A stretch of DNA of 64,000 bases from Jeotgalibacillus haloalkalitolerans (GCF_034427455.1 NZ_JAXQNN010000005.1:149620-213619), one strand, 5' to 3'. Shown: positions 19,282 through 28,165, numbered from the stretch's first letter. Numbers and translations: made by a program. The notes: generated by a model from the letters alone, not told the origin.

Positions 19282-20089
19282 TTGAAACACCTTCCTTTTT
19301 GAGCGAGTAATTGAATTCTCTGATGATCAATGTAATACCTGAAACGAGCAGAACCGCGCTGAGTATAAGCGGAAAAATACTTGTCTCCTGCATCGCAGTA
19401 AAAAACTTACCGGAGCGTGTATTCCAGGCATCCAGACTTGCTGCATAAATGGCTGATGCAATCCATGAACCGATCAGCAGCAGAATACCTGATAATAAAG
19501 CAACCCCACCTATTATCAGCTGATTTCTTCTTGATTGCTGATCGATTTGCATCGTTGCCCTTGCTGTTGCACCGCTGCGCTGGAGGTTTCGTATACGCTG
19601 ATCAGCCTCTGTTAAAAAAACCTGCATTGTAATGGATGTACCTGACGTCCCAACCTTTTCAAAGCCAAAGTCTTTATAAAGTTTAACTGCCTGGTGATTA
19701 TAAGGATCCACACTTAGAGATAACGAGTCATATCCCTGGTTCATTGCGTGAGAAACAACTTCTTCAAGCAGTTTTCTCCCAACACCTTTCCCTCTTTTAT
19801 CGGCTCTGACAGCCATACCAATCTCCGGTACATCAGATCCGGCAAAACCGTATCCCGGATGCTCTTTTGTAAACTGCCGGTACCAGATTGCGCCGGTCAA
19901 CTCGCCATTCTCTTCGGCCACAAGTACCTCGTCCCCCGGCCGGCCCCAATCTTCATGATATTTTCTCATTTCGTCTGAAGATAACAGCACCTCTTTGGAT
20001 GGTTTGTCTTCAGTGATATAAATCGACTCATACAACATCTCCAGAAAGAAATCGTGTTCATCCTCTTTCATTTGCCTGACCTGCATCAT
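19274..20089 (-). CDS. GNAT acetyltransferase fused to a two-helix membrane tail
   Basis: 271 residues. Residues about 1-155 form a GNAT domain: EIGMAVRADKRGKGVGRKLLEEVVSHA contains the acetyl-CoA loop and HQAVKLYKDFGFEKVG the C-terminal motif. After a basic linker the tail carries two hydrophobic helices (LIIGGVALLSGILLLIGSWI and FPLILSAVLLVSGITLII) separated by about 30 polar residues. ATG 20089 (or the adjacent ATG 20086) follows AGGGGCGG. GNAT domains are usually soluble, so the membrane tail is unusual. The gene lies between formamidase and the Gfo/Idh/MocA gene with which it overlaps. Confidence 0.85.
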   Translation of the reverse strand: MMQVRQMKEDEHDFFLEMLYESIYITEDKPSKEVLLSSDEMRKYHEDWGRPGDEVLVAEENGELTGAIWYRQFTKEHPGYGFAGSDVPEIGMAVRADKRGKGVGRKLLEEVVSHAMNQGYDSLSLSVDPYNHQAVKLYKDFGFEKVGTSGTSITMQVFLTEADQRIRNLQRSGATARATMQIDQQSRRNQLIIGGVALLSGILLLIGSWIASAIYAASLDAWNTRSGKFFTAMQETSIFPLILSAVLLVSGITLIIREFNYSLKKEGVSND

Positions 20090-20114
20090 AAACCGCCCCT
20101 TTTTTATCAAGCCA

Positions 20115-21077
20115 TTATTTAACCGCCTGCTTACTTGTTTCGACCTCAAGTACATCATGAGGCAGCACGGCATGCACACCTTTCACCTGATTCACAACCT
20201 GTGTAATGTGAAGATCAACAACTGTACTGCCAAGCGCAATTGCTTCTTCTCTGCTTATCTGAAAACGCTCCTGCATGAGATCAATCATTTCTTTCAGCGC
20301 AATACCGGCAGCTTTATTCAAATCCTCGTCAAAGCCGAATGTCAGCCATCCGGCCGGTGTATCAGCCCGTGGTCCATTGATAGATTGATTTTCAAATAGC
20401 GTGAAGGTCAGACTGACTTCATCCATCGGGCATTCGATAGCTGTACCAGAAATTTCACCATCTCCCTGTGCTGCGTGGCCGTCTCCTGTGGAAAACAGCG
20501 CACCTTCTGTGGCGACCGGCAAATAAATTGTGCTGCCTTCAACCAGCTCTTTACAGTCAATATTACCACCGCAATAGCGGGGCGGGATTGTTGAATGCAG
20601 TCCTTTTTCAGCGGGTGCAGTTGCCATTACACCCATAAAAGGAGAAAGCGGCACCTGGAATTCTCTTGTTCCGATTGTTGTGGTCCCGGTCATATCTTCA
20701 GTATTTAATTCCCAGTTTAAAACTGTTTTTTCTTCACGGGAGATCTCTGCCTGTTCATTCTGCCAGGCGTCAGAGCCTCCTCCCACATTCCAGCCGTACC
20801 AGCCCGGCACAATCTTATTAATGCGGACGGCAAGCATCATACCCGGCTTAGCTCCATTTATGTAAATAGGTCCAATCAGTGGATGTCCCGGCTTTTTCTC
20901 TTTCGTGCGGGAACGGAATGTAACGGAGCTTCCATCTTTATTTTTCAGTCCCCACTCAAGACCGATTGTATTCAATGTGACGCTGTCGCCATTTTCGATT
21001 GTCAAAACCGGCTTATGCTCCGGACTGAACGAACCGTGAAGTACTTTGTCTGATGCTTCTATGTGATGTGTTGCCAT
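20115..21077 (-). CDS. Acetamidase/formamidase family protein
   Basis: 320 residues, FmdA/AmdA family, hydrolysing short-chain amides to ammonia and the carboxylate. Typical stretches: LHGSFSPEHKPVLTIENGDSV, PLIGPIYINGAKPGMML, the GWGW-like PGWYGWNVGGG, PRYCGGNIDCKEL, the metal-binding region LFSTGDGHAAQGDGEISGTAIE and the late DLHITQVVNQVKGVHAVLP. Start ATG follows GGAGGGAACACAC. Formamide hydrolysis would yield formate, a possible substrate for the formate dehydrogenase about 18 kb away; this is inference. Confidence 0.93.
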   Translation of the reverse strand: MATHHIEASDKVLHGSFSPEHKPVLTIENGDSVTLNTIGLEWGLKNKDGSSVTFRSRTKEKKPGHPLIGPIYINGAKPGMMLAVRINKIVPGWYGWNVGGGSDAWQNEQAEISREEKTVLNWELNTEDMTGTTTIGTREFQVPLSPFMGVMATAPAEKGLHSTIPPRYCGGNIDCKELVEGSTIYLPVATEGALFSTGDGHAAQGDGEISGTAIECPMDEVSLTFTLFENQSINGPRADTPAGWLTFGFDEDLNKAAGIALKEMIDLMQERFQISREEAIALGSTVVDLHITQVVNQVKGVHAVLPHDVLEVETSKQAVK

Positions 21078-21208
21078 GTGTGTTCCCTCCAGCTGTTCGT
21101 TTCTTCCATTGTACGTGAAATGACTGGGAATTGAAAAAGGTATACTGAATATTCTTGAAATGCAATTATTTTCACAGGCACATGCTGATTCTGGTACAGT
21201 TCACTTTC

Positions 21209-21326
21209 CTAGTTGTCGCTGTTTCCACACGAGTTGTAGCAATCCAGCTCCGGCTTGTAGCGATACGCCCGGGAGATTGTAGCATTCATCCCTCAGAATG
21301 TAGCAATCCCACATTTTTGTTGTCAT
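21209..21326 (+). repeat. Interspersed TGTAGCAATC-type repeat, copy 2
   Basis: TGTCGCTGTTTCC followed by GTTGTAGCAATCCAGCTCCGG, TGTAGCGATACGCCCGG, TGTAGCATTC and TGTAGCAATCC. First of two tandem copies 217 bases apart between the formamidase gene and the hybrid kinase terminator. The 515-base gap 21078-21592 holds these repeats and no credible gene. Confidence 0.85.
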
Positions 21327-21427
21327 ATCCGTCCGCCACTTTGTTGCAACACACCCTCTTGATGCCTTTAAGTAACTAAAAGACGGTTTCTCAAGTGCAT
21401 GCAGAGTTTGGTGCGGTTCACAGGCTT

Positions 21428-21540
21428 AGTTGTCGCTGTTTCAACTTGGCATGTAGCAATCCAGCTCCGGGACGTAGCGATACGCCCGGAACCTGCAGCA
21501 ATCATCCATCAAAGATGTAGCAATCGCATATTTTTGTTGT
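21428..21540 (+). repeat. Interspersed TGTAGCAATC-type repeat, copy 3
   Basis: Second tandem copy: TGTCGCTGTTTCA, TGTAGCAATCCAGCTCCGG, GTAGCGATACGCCCGG, CAGCAATC, TGTAGCAATCG. Flanks are also similar (GGTGCGGTTCAC against GGTACAGTTCAC), so the duplicated unit is about 217 bases. Confidence 0.85.
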
Positions 21541-21552
21541 TATCTCCGCCTA

Positions 21553-21582
21553 TTAAAAAACACCAGCTAAAAAAAGCTGGTG
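21553..21582 (-). terminator. Terminator of the signalling operon
   Basis: CACCAGCT / AGCTGGTG stem with a 6-base A-rich loop and a T-run on the minus strand, 11 bases after the hybrid kinase stop. Confidence 0.85.
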
Positions 21583-21592
21583 AGACATCATT

Positions 21593-24358
21593 TTATAGCC
21601 CTTTAACTACCTCTGAAATTTTTTCAGGAGGATACGGCTTGGTCAGGTAGTGAGTGACATTGTATTGCTGTATTTTTTCATGATCTGCGTCCAGCGCAGA
21701 GGACACGATAATTGGCAAATGTTCATTCTCCGGCTGGCTGCGAATTTGCCCGATAACATCCCACCCGCTCAGGTCATCACCCAGCATCAAATCCACAATG
21801 ACACCTGTAAAAGTCTGGTTCGCCACCGCATCAACTGCGCGCTCAGGCTGAAAATGATGAACAACCGAAAAGCCACTCGACTTTAGTTCATCTGCAATTA
21901 ATAGAGCAAGACTTGGATCATCCTCCAGTACAAGTATGGTATTCTCCCCCGTCATTGTATGACTCTCATTTTCGCTAATCAGCGGAAGTTCAACATGAAA
22001 CGCAGCACCTTTACCTTCTTCACTCGTCACAAAGATATGACCCATATGTTTTTCAACAATTTCTTTACAGATTGCCAGCCCAAGACCGGTACCGCCGATT
22101 TTACGGCTTTCACTATTATCAATCCGCTTGAACTTCTGGAAGAGTTTGCTGACTTCATTTTCAGGTATTCCGATTCCCTGGTCTTCTATAACAAAAGACG
22201 CTAAGCTTTGGTCAGCATGCAGACTGACAGTGATATCCCCACCATCAGGTGAAAATTTCACAGCATTATTCAACAGATTGGTCATAACCTGCGTTAATCT
22301 CTCTCTGTCCCCTTTAATCATGCTGTTTTCCATTTGATCACGTAAAATTAATGCGTGTGATGATGGTATACTCACTTTTTCAAGAACCTCCATCACAAGC
22401 TCATTCAATTTAATTTCTTCCATATGATATTCCTGCTTACCTGATTCCATCCGCTGCAGATCCAGGAAGTCATTGATCAGGTTTGTCAGCCTTTTCGCTT
22501 CCTTATGAATCGTCTCAATATAACGCTTCTGCTTTTCAGGCTTCATCTCTTTTGTTAAAAGAAGTTCTGCAAAACCGAGTACGCTTGAAAGCGGAGTTCT
22601 TAATTCATGACTGACTGTGCTGACAAGCTCCGATTTCATTCTGTCAACTTCATAATCTTTCGTAATATCACGATGTACAAAAATGGTTCCTGTCCATTCT
22701 TTATCACGATAGACAGACATGCCATATACATCAAATACTTTTATATGATCATGATCATGATCAGATTTTAATGTATATCTGATTGAACGAGTTCCTTCGA
22801 ATGCAGATTCAATCGCGGATTCCAAAAATGTTCTCAGTTCATCTTCTTCGTTCACTCTTGAAAGCATCCGTGCAAGCCATTCAGCACATTCAATCTTTTC
22901 ATCCTCAGAAGGTTCTACTTCAAGCAGTCTGCATAAAGCTTCATTATGCTGGACCATACACTTCTCCTGGTTAATCAGCTGCAGCCCTTCTGTCATGTTA
23001 TCAAGCATATCCTGTGTCAATTCTCTCGCGTACTTAATTTCATCGAAAGCGAGCAGTCGCTGAAATGCGATAGACATCCGCTGAACAAGCCCCTCAATTT
23101 CTTTACATTCAGTCTCTTCGAATGGTCTGCCAAATCGATTCGCTCTGAAGATCCCGATCAGTTCACCAGATGCACCGGTAATCTCAGCAGTCAGGTCATA
23201 TACATAACTCTTTGGTGTATGTAGACCGTCTTCCTCAGGTCTCGCCAGTCTTTTACGTATTCTCAGACCGCCTTCAGCCTGATGAAAAGGCCCATTTACA
23301 ATCTGCTGAATTTTCTCTGTTGAAACATTGATGGCAGAATAAGCGGAGTGATCTGCCATATACATCATGATCTGATCAAAAGCATACAGCCTGTTCATAT
23401 ACTGAACCATATCATCAAGGAACTTATAGCGATTTGATGTACTGGATAAAACACGATTCAAATCATTAAATAGCTCAAGCCGCCCTTTTGTTTCCTGCGT
23501 CTCTAGTAAAGTTGCAGCCAGCTGATCCTGCTGCTCATGCATCGCTTCCTGTTGAGCGAGCAGTTCTTCATTCTGTGCATGCAGTTCTTCTTCGTTATGC
23601 TGAAGAAAAGCTGTCATGTCGATAAAACTTGAAGTCAAAGCGCCCAGTTCGTCATTGCGCTCAGATTTTTCAATATCAGGTTTTCTGCCCTCCCTGATAT
23701 CATTGGCAGCAACATGCAGTTTTTCGATCGGTTTAATGATAGATGCGATGACTTTCCACATAAATATAACCAGAATCAGAATCAGCACGCCTGTAATGGC
23801 TAATGAGAAAATAAATGAAGACAGCATGTTTTCAATGGATTCTCTTGAGACTTCATCGAGTCTCTGCTCAGATTCCGTCTCCACTTCTTTTGTATAACTC
23901 ACAAAATCATTTACGGTAATATTCAATCCCGTTTGAGATAGCTCACGCAAACCTTCATAATCTCCAGCCTCTGCAAGCGCAATTGCAGCAGGAAGATTAT
24001 TATTTTCATAATCCTCCATAAAACTGGTTAATTCATTTATTAGCAGCTGTTCCTCTGAAGTCAGATCAAGACTGCTGAATTCAGCAACTGCATCTTGGTA
24101 CCTGTTCAGCGCGTCTGCCAGGCGTTCACGCTCCAAAGCAGATTGAAAAGCGTAGACACCACGCGCTCTGAAAAACACATCATTTAAAGCATCAGCCAGT
24201 TCTGAAGCCGCTTCCTGTCTTTCATAAATGTCCTGATGCTCTTCAAGCAGCTGATTCTGCTGCTGATTAATAAAGAACCCCACAATCAAAAAGCTGAGGA
24301 ATACTGTAATGAAGACACCGGATGCAATAAATAAATATTTACTTCTCATGGTTTTCAT
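21593..24358 (-). CDS. Hybrid sensor histidine kinase (HAMP-GAF-PAS-HisKA-HATPase-REC)
   Basis: 921 residues. Membrane helix at 9-31, an extracytoplasmic helical sensor of about 150 residues (31-178), second helix 180-203, HAMP 204-257, coiled coil to about 290, GAF-like 295-438, PAS-like 450-565, HisKA with phospho-acceptor His584 in SHELRTPL, HATPase with NLLNNAVKFSPDGG and GTGLGLAICKEIVEKH, and a C-terminal receiver 807-921 with Asp856 and Lys907. Last gene of a four-gene operon and 3 bases after the single-domain response regulator, its likely phosphotransfer partner. Hybrid kinases are uncommon in Bacillus-type genomes. No DNA-binding output gene is nearby, so the output is probably through the cyclase and HD-GYP enzymes. 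Confidence 0.93.
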   Translation of the reverse strand: MKTMRSKYLFIASGVFITVFLSFLIVGFFINQQQNQLLEEHQDIYERQEAASELADALNDVFFRARGVYAFQSALERERLADALNRYQDAVAEFSSLDLTSEEQLLINELTSFMEDYENNNLPAAIALAEAGDYEGLRELSQTGLNITVNDFVSYTKEVETESEQRLDEVSRESIENMLSSFIFSLAITGVLILILVIFMWKVIASIIKPIEKLHVAANDIREGRKPDIEKSERNDELGALTSSFIDMTAFLQHNEEELHAQNEELLAQQEAMHEQQDQLAATLLETQETKGRLELFNDLNRVLSSTSNRYKFLDDMVQYMNRLYAFDQIMMYMADHSAYSAINVSTEKIQQIVNGPFHQAEGGLRIRKRLARPEEDGLHTPKSYVYDLTAEITGASGELIGIFRANRFGRPFEETECKEIEGLVQRMSIAFQRLLAFDEIKYARELTQDMLDNMTEGLQLINQEKCMVQHNEALCRLLEVEPSEDEKIECAEWLARMLSRVNEEDELRTFLESAIESAFEGTRSIRYTLKSDHDHDHIKVFDVYGMSVYRDKEWTGTIFVHRDITKDYEVDRMKSELVSTVSHELRTPLSSVLGFAELLLTKEMKPEKQKRYIETIHKEAKRLTNLINDFLDLQRMESGKQEYHMEEIKLNELVMEVLEKVSIPSSHALILRDQMENSMIKGDRERLTQVMTNLLNNAVKFSPDGGDITVSLHADQSLASFVIEDQGIGIPENEVSKLFQKFKRIDNSESRKIGGTGLGLAICKEIVEKHMGHIFVTSEEGKGAAFHVELPLISENESHTMTGENTILVLEDDPSLALLIADELKSSGFSVVHHFQPERAVDAVANQTFTGVIVDLMLGDDLSGWDVIGQIRSQPENEHLPIIVSSALDADHEKIQQYNVTHYLTKPYPPEKISEVVKGL

Positions 24359-24361
24359 CCG

Positions 24362-24730
24362 TTACTTTGCTCCATTAATCATATTTTCTACAAAATCACT
24401 CAGTTCAACCGGGCTGAACGGTTTTGCCATAAAATAGTCTGCTCCCGCTGCTTCCAGCGCTTCCCGATCTTCCTTTTGTGTTTTTGCAGTCAGCATTAAA
24501 ATGCGCAGACTGCTTTTGACGGTCGGATCTAAACGCTCAAGCACATCACGTCCGGAAAGGCCCGGCATCATATAATCCAGAATGACAAAATCATATTCCC
24601 CGCTGCTCAGCTTTTGATACGCTTCATTGCCATCCACTGCTGTATCAATGTCAATTTCAAGGTTTTCCAATGTATCTTCAATCAGCATTCTCAGAATTTC
24701 CTCATCATCTGCAATTAGTAATTTATTCAA
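24362..24730 (-). CDS. Single-domain response regulator
   Basis: 122-residue CheY-like receiver with no output domain. Acidic pocket Asp8/Asp9, phospho-acceptor Asp52 in FVILDYMMPGLSG, Thr in MLTAKT and Lys103 in MAKPFSP are all present, so it should be phosphorylatable. Its start overlaps the cyclase stop by 4 bases and its stop is 3 bases from the hybrid kinase start. It may shuttle phosphate between the kinase and the cyclase, or act through protein binding. Confidence 0.94.
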   Translation of the reverse strand: MNKLLIADDEEILRMLIEDTLENLEIDIDTAVDGNEAYQKLSSGEYDFVILDYMMPGLSGRDVLERLDPTVKSSLRILMLTAKTQKEDREALEAAGADYFMAKPFSPVELSDFVENMINGAK

Positions 24731-26574
24731 CTGATTTCCTCCTTTTCACGCTTGGCTGGTTTAGTGATTCTGCTCAGACGTATCAGCTGATGCATGTGAA
24801 CTGTACCTGCAAGCTCTGCTGTTTCACTAGTTAAATCAAATTGATAGCTGTTGAGATTTGATTTGACTCTGTCAAAATCATTACTCAGCATTAAGATGTC
24901 ATTCCCATGACTCTTTTGCTGAATTCTGGCCGCCAGATTTACCGTTCTTCCGAAGTAATCCAGCAGATCATTCGCATTCACTGCGATCACCGGTCCTGAA
25001 GTAAGCCCAAGCTTTATAGATAGCTGCACCTGCTGTTCCAGATTGAATTGATCAATCCCATCCTGAATATCAAGGGCAGCCAGACACGCATCCTCTTCCC
25101 TGTAAAAAACAGCCATAACCGCGTCACCGATCGTTTTAACAACCGTGCCGCTGTGCGCTTTAATATGTTTCTTCAAATATCTGAAATGCTCACTCACCTG
25201 GTGATAAGCGCCAGCATCTCCCTCTTTTTCATATAATGCAGTAGAAGCTTTCAGATCACTGAAAAGAACTGTCATTGACTGCACACCAATCTGCTGATCT
25301 GGAGAGAGCACTTCCGAGGAGAAGAGATCTCTGAATAACTGAAGTGAAGTAATTTCAGCCGCAGTAACAGCCTGACCATTCCAATCTGTCTTCTCATACA
25401 CCACAATGATTTCTTCATCAGAACGATTCATGATCATCAGCGAACCACCTGATGAACTCAAAGCAGCAGTTGGACTGTTCCAGTGTTCCCCGTCAAAAGT
25501 GTATGACTGGCTGTTGTCAGACTGCCCCTGCTCCATGACTTTATTATGTTTTAACAGTCTGACTCTTGTACGGCCTTCAGCTGGTGGATATTGCAGCTTT
25601 ACCTGTGCACCTGGCGAAATCCTTCTTTGCGCAAGTACGTGTGACGATTTCGCAGGACCCGTCAGGCAAAATGTCTGGTCAGTCGCTTTACGCACTGAAG
25701 GATGAACTGAGAATTGCATTTCAATATACTGATCAAAGCTCATTTCATAATTGACCCCGCAAAGATCACAGTGAACCTGATCTTTTATTTCCTTCATTGA
25801 AGAGACGGTCGTTTTTGACACGCGGCAATTCGGACACATCAGGTGCCATTCCTGCATCAGCAGGCTTTCTTTTACTGCGTAAAGGAATAAAGTCAGCATT
25901 TCCTTGCGCGGAAACTGCCATTTATCAGCTATTACATAAGGCTTCATATGAAGCACCTCATCATCGCCGGCTGATTGAAGATGATAACATAATTGCTTTA
26001 CCTGCTCAGGATAGGGGTGTAATGATAAGAGCTTGTCCGCTATTTTGTTCATTCTTCCCTGATCAATTTCCGGGGGTGATTTAACAGGCATGGTGTCATA
26101 GCCGCTATGGTGGTTTGATTCGATATATTTATCAAGATACTTCATAATTTCTTTTATTGATTTGAGTCCCGCAAGAGGAATCGCTGCGTGTCCAAGCACA
26201 TTTGCAGGTGTGAACCTTGCAGTACCGGTTACCCGGGTGCCATAACTTCCATCAGCAAGCCGTGTCTCAGAATCCTCCAGGGCGACTTCCCATAAAAGAA
26301 GTCTGATCGGTCCGCTTTCGTATCGGCGCTCTACAGAATAGACTTCTTCTTTCACCCATTCAAAAGGGTGCTCCCGCCATTTTAAAGGAACTAATCCAAA
26401 TGCTTTTGCTTTTGCATAACGAAACAACTTCTGATCTTCAAAGGCAGAGTCTGAAAAATCCACTGGAAATAGTCCCGATACACGATTCAAATGCTCAGTA
26501 TCAGCCAAAAGATCCCATGCTTTTTGTCTCGGTATCGGGTAGTCTCTCTTAAAGACGTACAGTTTTTCTTTCAT
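24727..26574 (-). CDS. Class III adenylate cyclase with SRPBCC-like and zinc-ribbon N-terminal half
   Basis: 615 residues. Residues about 1-150 resemble an SRPBCC/START-like domain (IPRQKAWDLLADTEHLNRV); 170-285 is a DUF5939-like region with a zinc ribbon, Cys247/Cys250 and Cys269/Cys272; 300-400 is beta-rich; the cyclase domain spans about 430-600. Catalytic residues are complete: metal-binding Asp440 (LFSDLKAST) and Asp484 (KTIGDAVMAVF), purine-selecting Lys480 and Asp539, transition-state Asn546 and Arg550 (FGRTVNLAAR). The Lys/Asp pair predicts ATP rather than GTP. cAMP synthesis is rare in Bacillota. No membrane segment. Start ATG follows AGGAGGGATTGT; the gene overlaps the response regulator by 4 bases and follows the HD-GYP gene by 11. 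Confidence 0.92.
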   Translation of the reverse strand: MKEKLYVFKRDYPIPRQKAWDLLADTEHLNRVSGLFPVDFSDSAFEDQKLFRYAKAKAFGLVPLKWREHPFEWVKEEVYSVERRYESGPIRLLLWEVALEDSETRLADGSYGTRVTGTARFTPANVLGHAAIPLAGLKSIKEIMKYLDKYIESNHHSGYDTMPVKSPPEIDQGRMNKIADKLLSLHPYPEQVKQLCYHLQSAGDDEVLHMKPYVIADKWQFPRKEMLTLFLYAVKESLLMQEWHLMCPNCRVSKTTVSSMKEIKDQVHCDLCGVNYEMSFDQYIEMQFSVHPSVRKATDQTFCLTGPAKSSHVLAQRRISPGAQVKLQYPPAEGRTRVRLLKHNKVMEQGQSDNSQSYTFDGEHWNSPTAALSSSGGSLMIMNRSDEEIIVVYEKTDWNGQAVTAAEITSLQLFRDLFSSEVLSPDQQIGVQSMTVLFSDLKASTALYEKEGDAGAYHQVSEHFRYLKKHIKAHSGTVVKTIGDAVMAVFYREEDACLAALDIQDGIDQFNLEQQVQLSIKLGLTSGPVIAVNANDLLDYFGRTVNLAARIQQKSHGNDILMLSNDFDRVKSNLNSYQFDLTSETAELAGTVHMHQLIRLSRITKPAKREKEEIS

Positions 26575-26585
26575 ACAATCCCTCC

Positions 26586-27716
26586 TCAGTTTTCGTCAGT
26601 ATACTGTTCTTTCACTTTTATGATTGCATCCAGATTATCGAAAAATGCCTCCACAAGGGCAGGATCAAAGTGCTTTCCTTTTTCCAGACGAATTAATTCC
26701 AGAATCTTTTCAAGCGGCCACGCTTCTTTATAAGGCCTTTTAGAACCGAGTGCGTCAAAAACATCAGCAATCGCCACGATCCTGCCATAGAGATGAATGC
26801 CCTCTCCGCTGCGGCCGGCAGGGTAACCTGATCCATCCCACTTTTCGTGGTGGTCCCTCGCAATCAATGCCGCAGCCTGAAGGATTTTTCTCTTTGATTT
26901 TTTAAAAATACCGTATCCAATTTCAGCATGGTTCTTCATTTGGTTAAATTCTATATCGGTTAATTTGCCCGGCTTATTTAATATGGCATCGGGAACCGCA
27001 ACTTTTCCTATATCATGCATAGGACTCGCAAGCTCGATCAGGCGCGATTCTTCTTCTGACAGACCACTGCCTTTTGCAATCAGATATGAATAAGCTGCTA
27101 CTCTTTTTACATGCTGACCAGTTTCACGTGAGCGGCTTTCACCAATATTCCCCATTGTCAGAATCATTTCTTTCTGGGATTCAATCAGTTCAGAGTACAA
27201 GATTGCTTTTTCCATTGACTGACCTGTATACGTAGCGGCGAGGGATAAATAAGTCGTATCTTTTTCAGTGAAATGTGAAGGAGAGGTCTGTTTGTTGACT
27301 GCCTGGTAAACACCGATCATTTCCTGGTCTGCATTACGGATTGGAATACATAAGATCGAATATGTACGATATCCGGTTTTCTGATCGACTGCCGGATTGA
27401 ACCGACTGTCTTTATACGCATCATTAATAGAAATTGATTCACCTGAATGGTAGGCAGCCCCTACAAGACCTGAGTCAATGGGGATTTCAATTCTATCAAT
27501 ACCATGGGCAATCTTCGTCCATAGCTTTTTCTCTGAAGGATCTGCAATCCACAGCGTACAGCGATCAGCGAGCGTCAGCCTTCTGCCCATTTCAGCCATT
27601 AATAAATGCAGCTGATCCAGGTCATTTTCATGTGCGAGCTTAGATGCAAATTCAAAGATAATTTTCAGCAGTTCTTCTGCAGGAATGTCAATTGATGACC
27701 CAGAATGTTTTTTCAT
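26586..27716 (-). CDS. GAF and HD-GYP domain phosphodiesterase
   Basis: 376 residues. GAF domain about 15-180, then an HD-GYP domain 190-370 with the metal ligands His234-Asp235 (SPMHDIGKVAVPD) and the signature HHEKWDGSGYPAG (289-301). HD-GYP enzymes degrade c-di-GMP to pGpG or GMP; the complete GYP motif makes it likely to be active. No membrane segment, so the GAF domain probably senses a small cytosolic ligand. First gene of the four-gene operon; start ATG follows AAGGGGAC. Confidence 0.93.
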   Translation of the reverse strand: MKKHSGSSIDIPAEELLKIIFEFASKLAHENDLDQLHLLMAEMGRRLTLADRCTLWIADPSEKKLWTKIAHGIDRIEIPIDSGLVGAAYHSGESISINDAYKDSRFNPAVDQKTGYRTYSILCIPIRNADQEMIGVYQAVNKQTSPSHFTEKDTTYLSLAATYTGQSMEKAILYSELIESQKEMILTMGNIGESRSRETGQHVKRVAAYSYLIAKGSGLSEEESRLIELASPMHDIGKVAVPDAILNKPGKLTDIEFNQMKNHAEIGYGIFKKSKRKILQAAALIARDHHEKWDGSGYPAGRSGEGIHLYGRIVAIADVFDALGSKRPYKEAWPLEKILELIRLEKGKHFDPALVEAFFDNLDAIIKVKEQYTDEN

Positions 27717-27820
27717 ACCCGCTGTCCCCTTTTACAATTTTTCATTTTCTCTCTATATTCTATGATATATTAATTATATCAAATTAAAGAATAGAACTAA
27801 AGAACTACAAGAGGTGAAAA

Positions 27821-28165
27821 ATGACGCCATTTTCTTATTTATTTCTTTCTCATCTAATTGGGGATTATTTGTTTCAAACAAGCTGGATGGCCGGACGTAA
27901 AAAAGATCATTGGCCAGCACTGCTTACACATTGTTTTGTATATACTGCAACGGTTTCAGTGGTTGCATTTCTGACATTCGGCGGGCTGTCTTTATTCGGG
28001 ATTCTATTTATTTTTATTACTCATGTCCTGATTGATAAGCAGCTGGTTGTGCAGTGGTGGGTTACACATATTATGAGTCCTCCCCCCAGTGAACAGAAAT
28101 GGCTGACGATCGTTGTTGATCAGACTTTTCATCTGATTGTATTAGCTATTGCTTTATTCCTTTAA
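27821..28165 (+). CDS. DUF3307 family membrane protein
   Basis: 114 residues with about four membrane helices. The conserved start SYLFLSHLIGDYLFQTSWMAGRKK, a helix-boundary LLTHCFVYTATVS, the ITHVLIDK motif and a late DQTFHLIVLAIALFL are all typical of DUF3307. Function unknown. Diverges from the HD-GYP operon; the 104-base spacer must hold both promoters. Start ATG follows AGAGGTGA. Confidence 0.88.
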   Translation: MTPFSYLFLSHLIGDYLFQTSWMAGRKKDHWPALLTHCFVYTATVSVVAFLTFGGLSLFGILFIFITHVLIDKQLVVQWWVTHIMSPPPSEQKWLTIVVDQTFHLIVLAIALFL

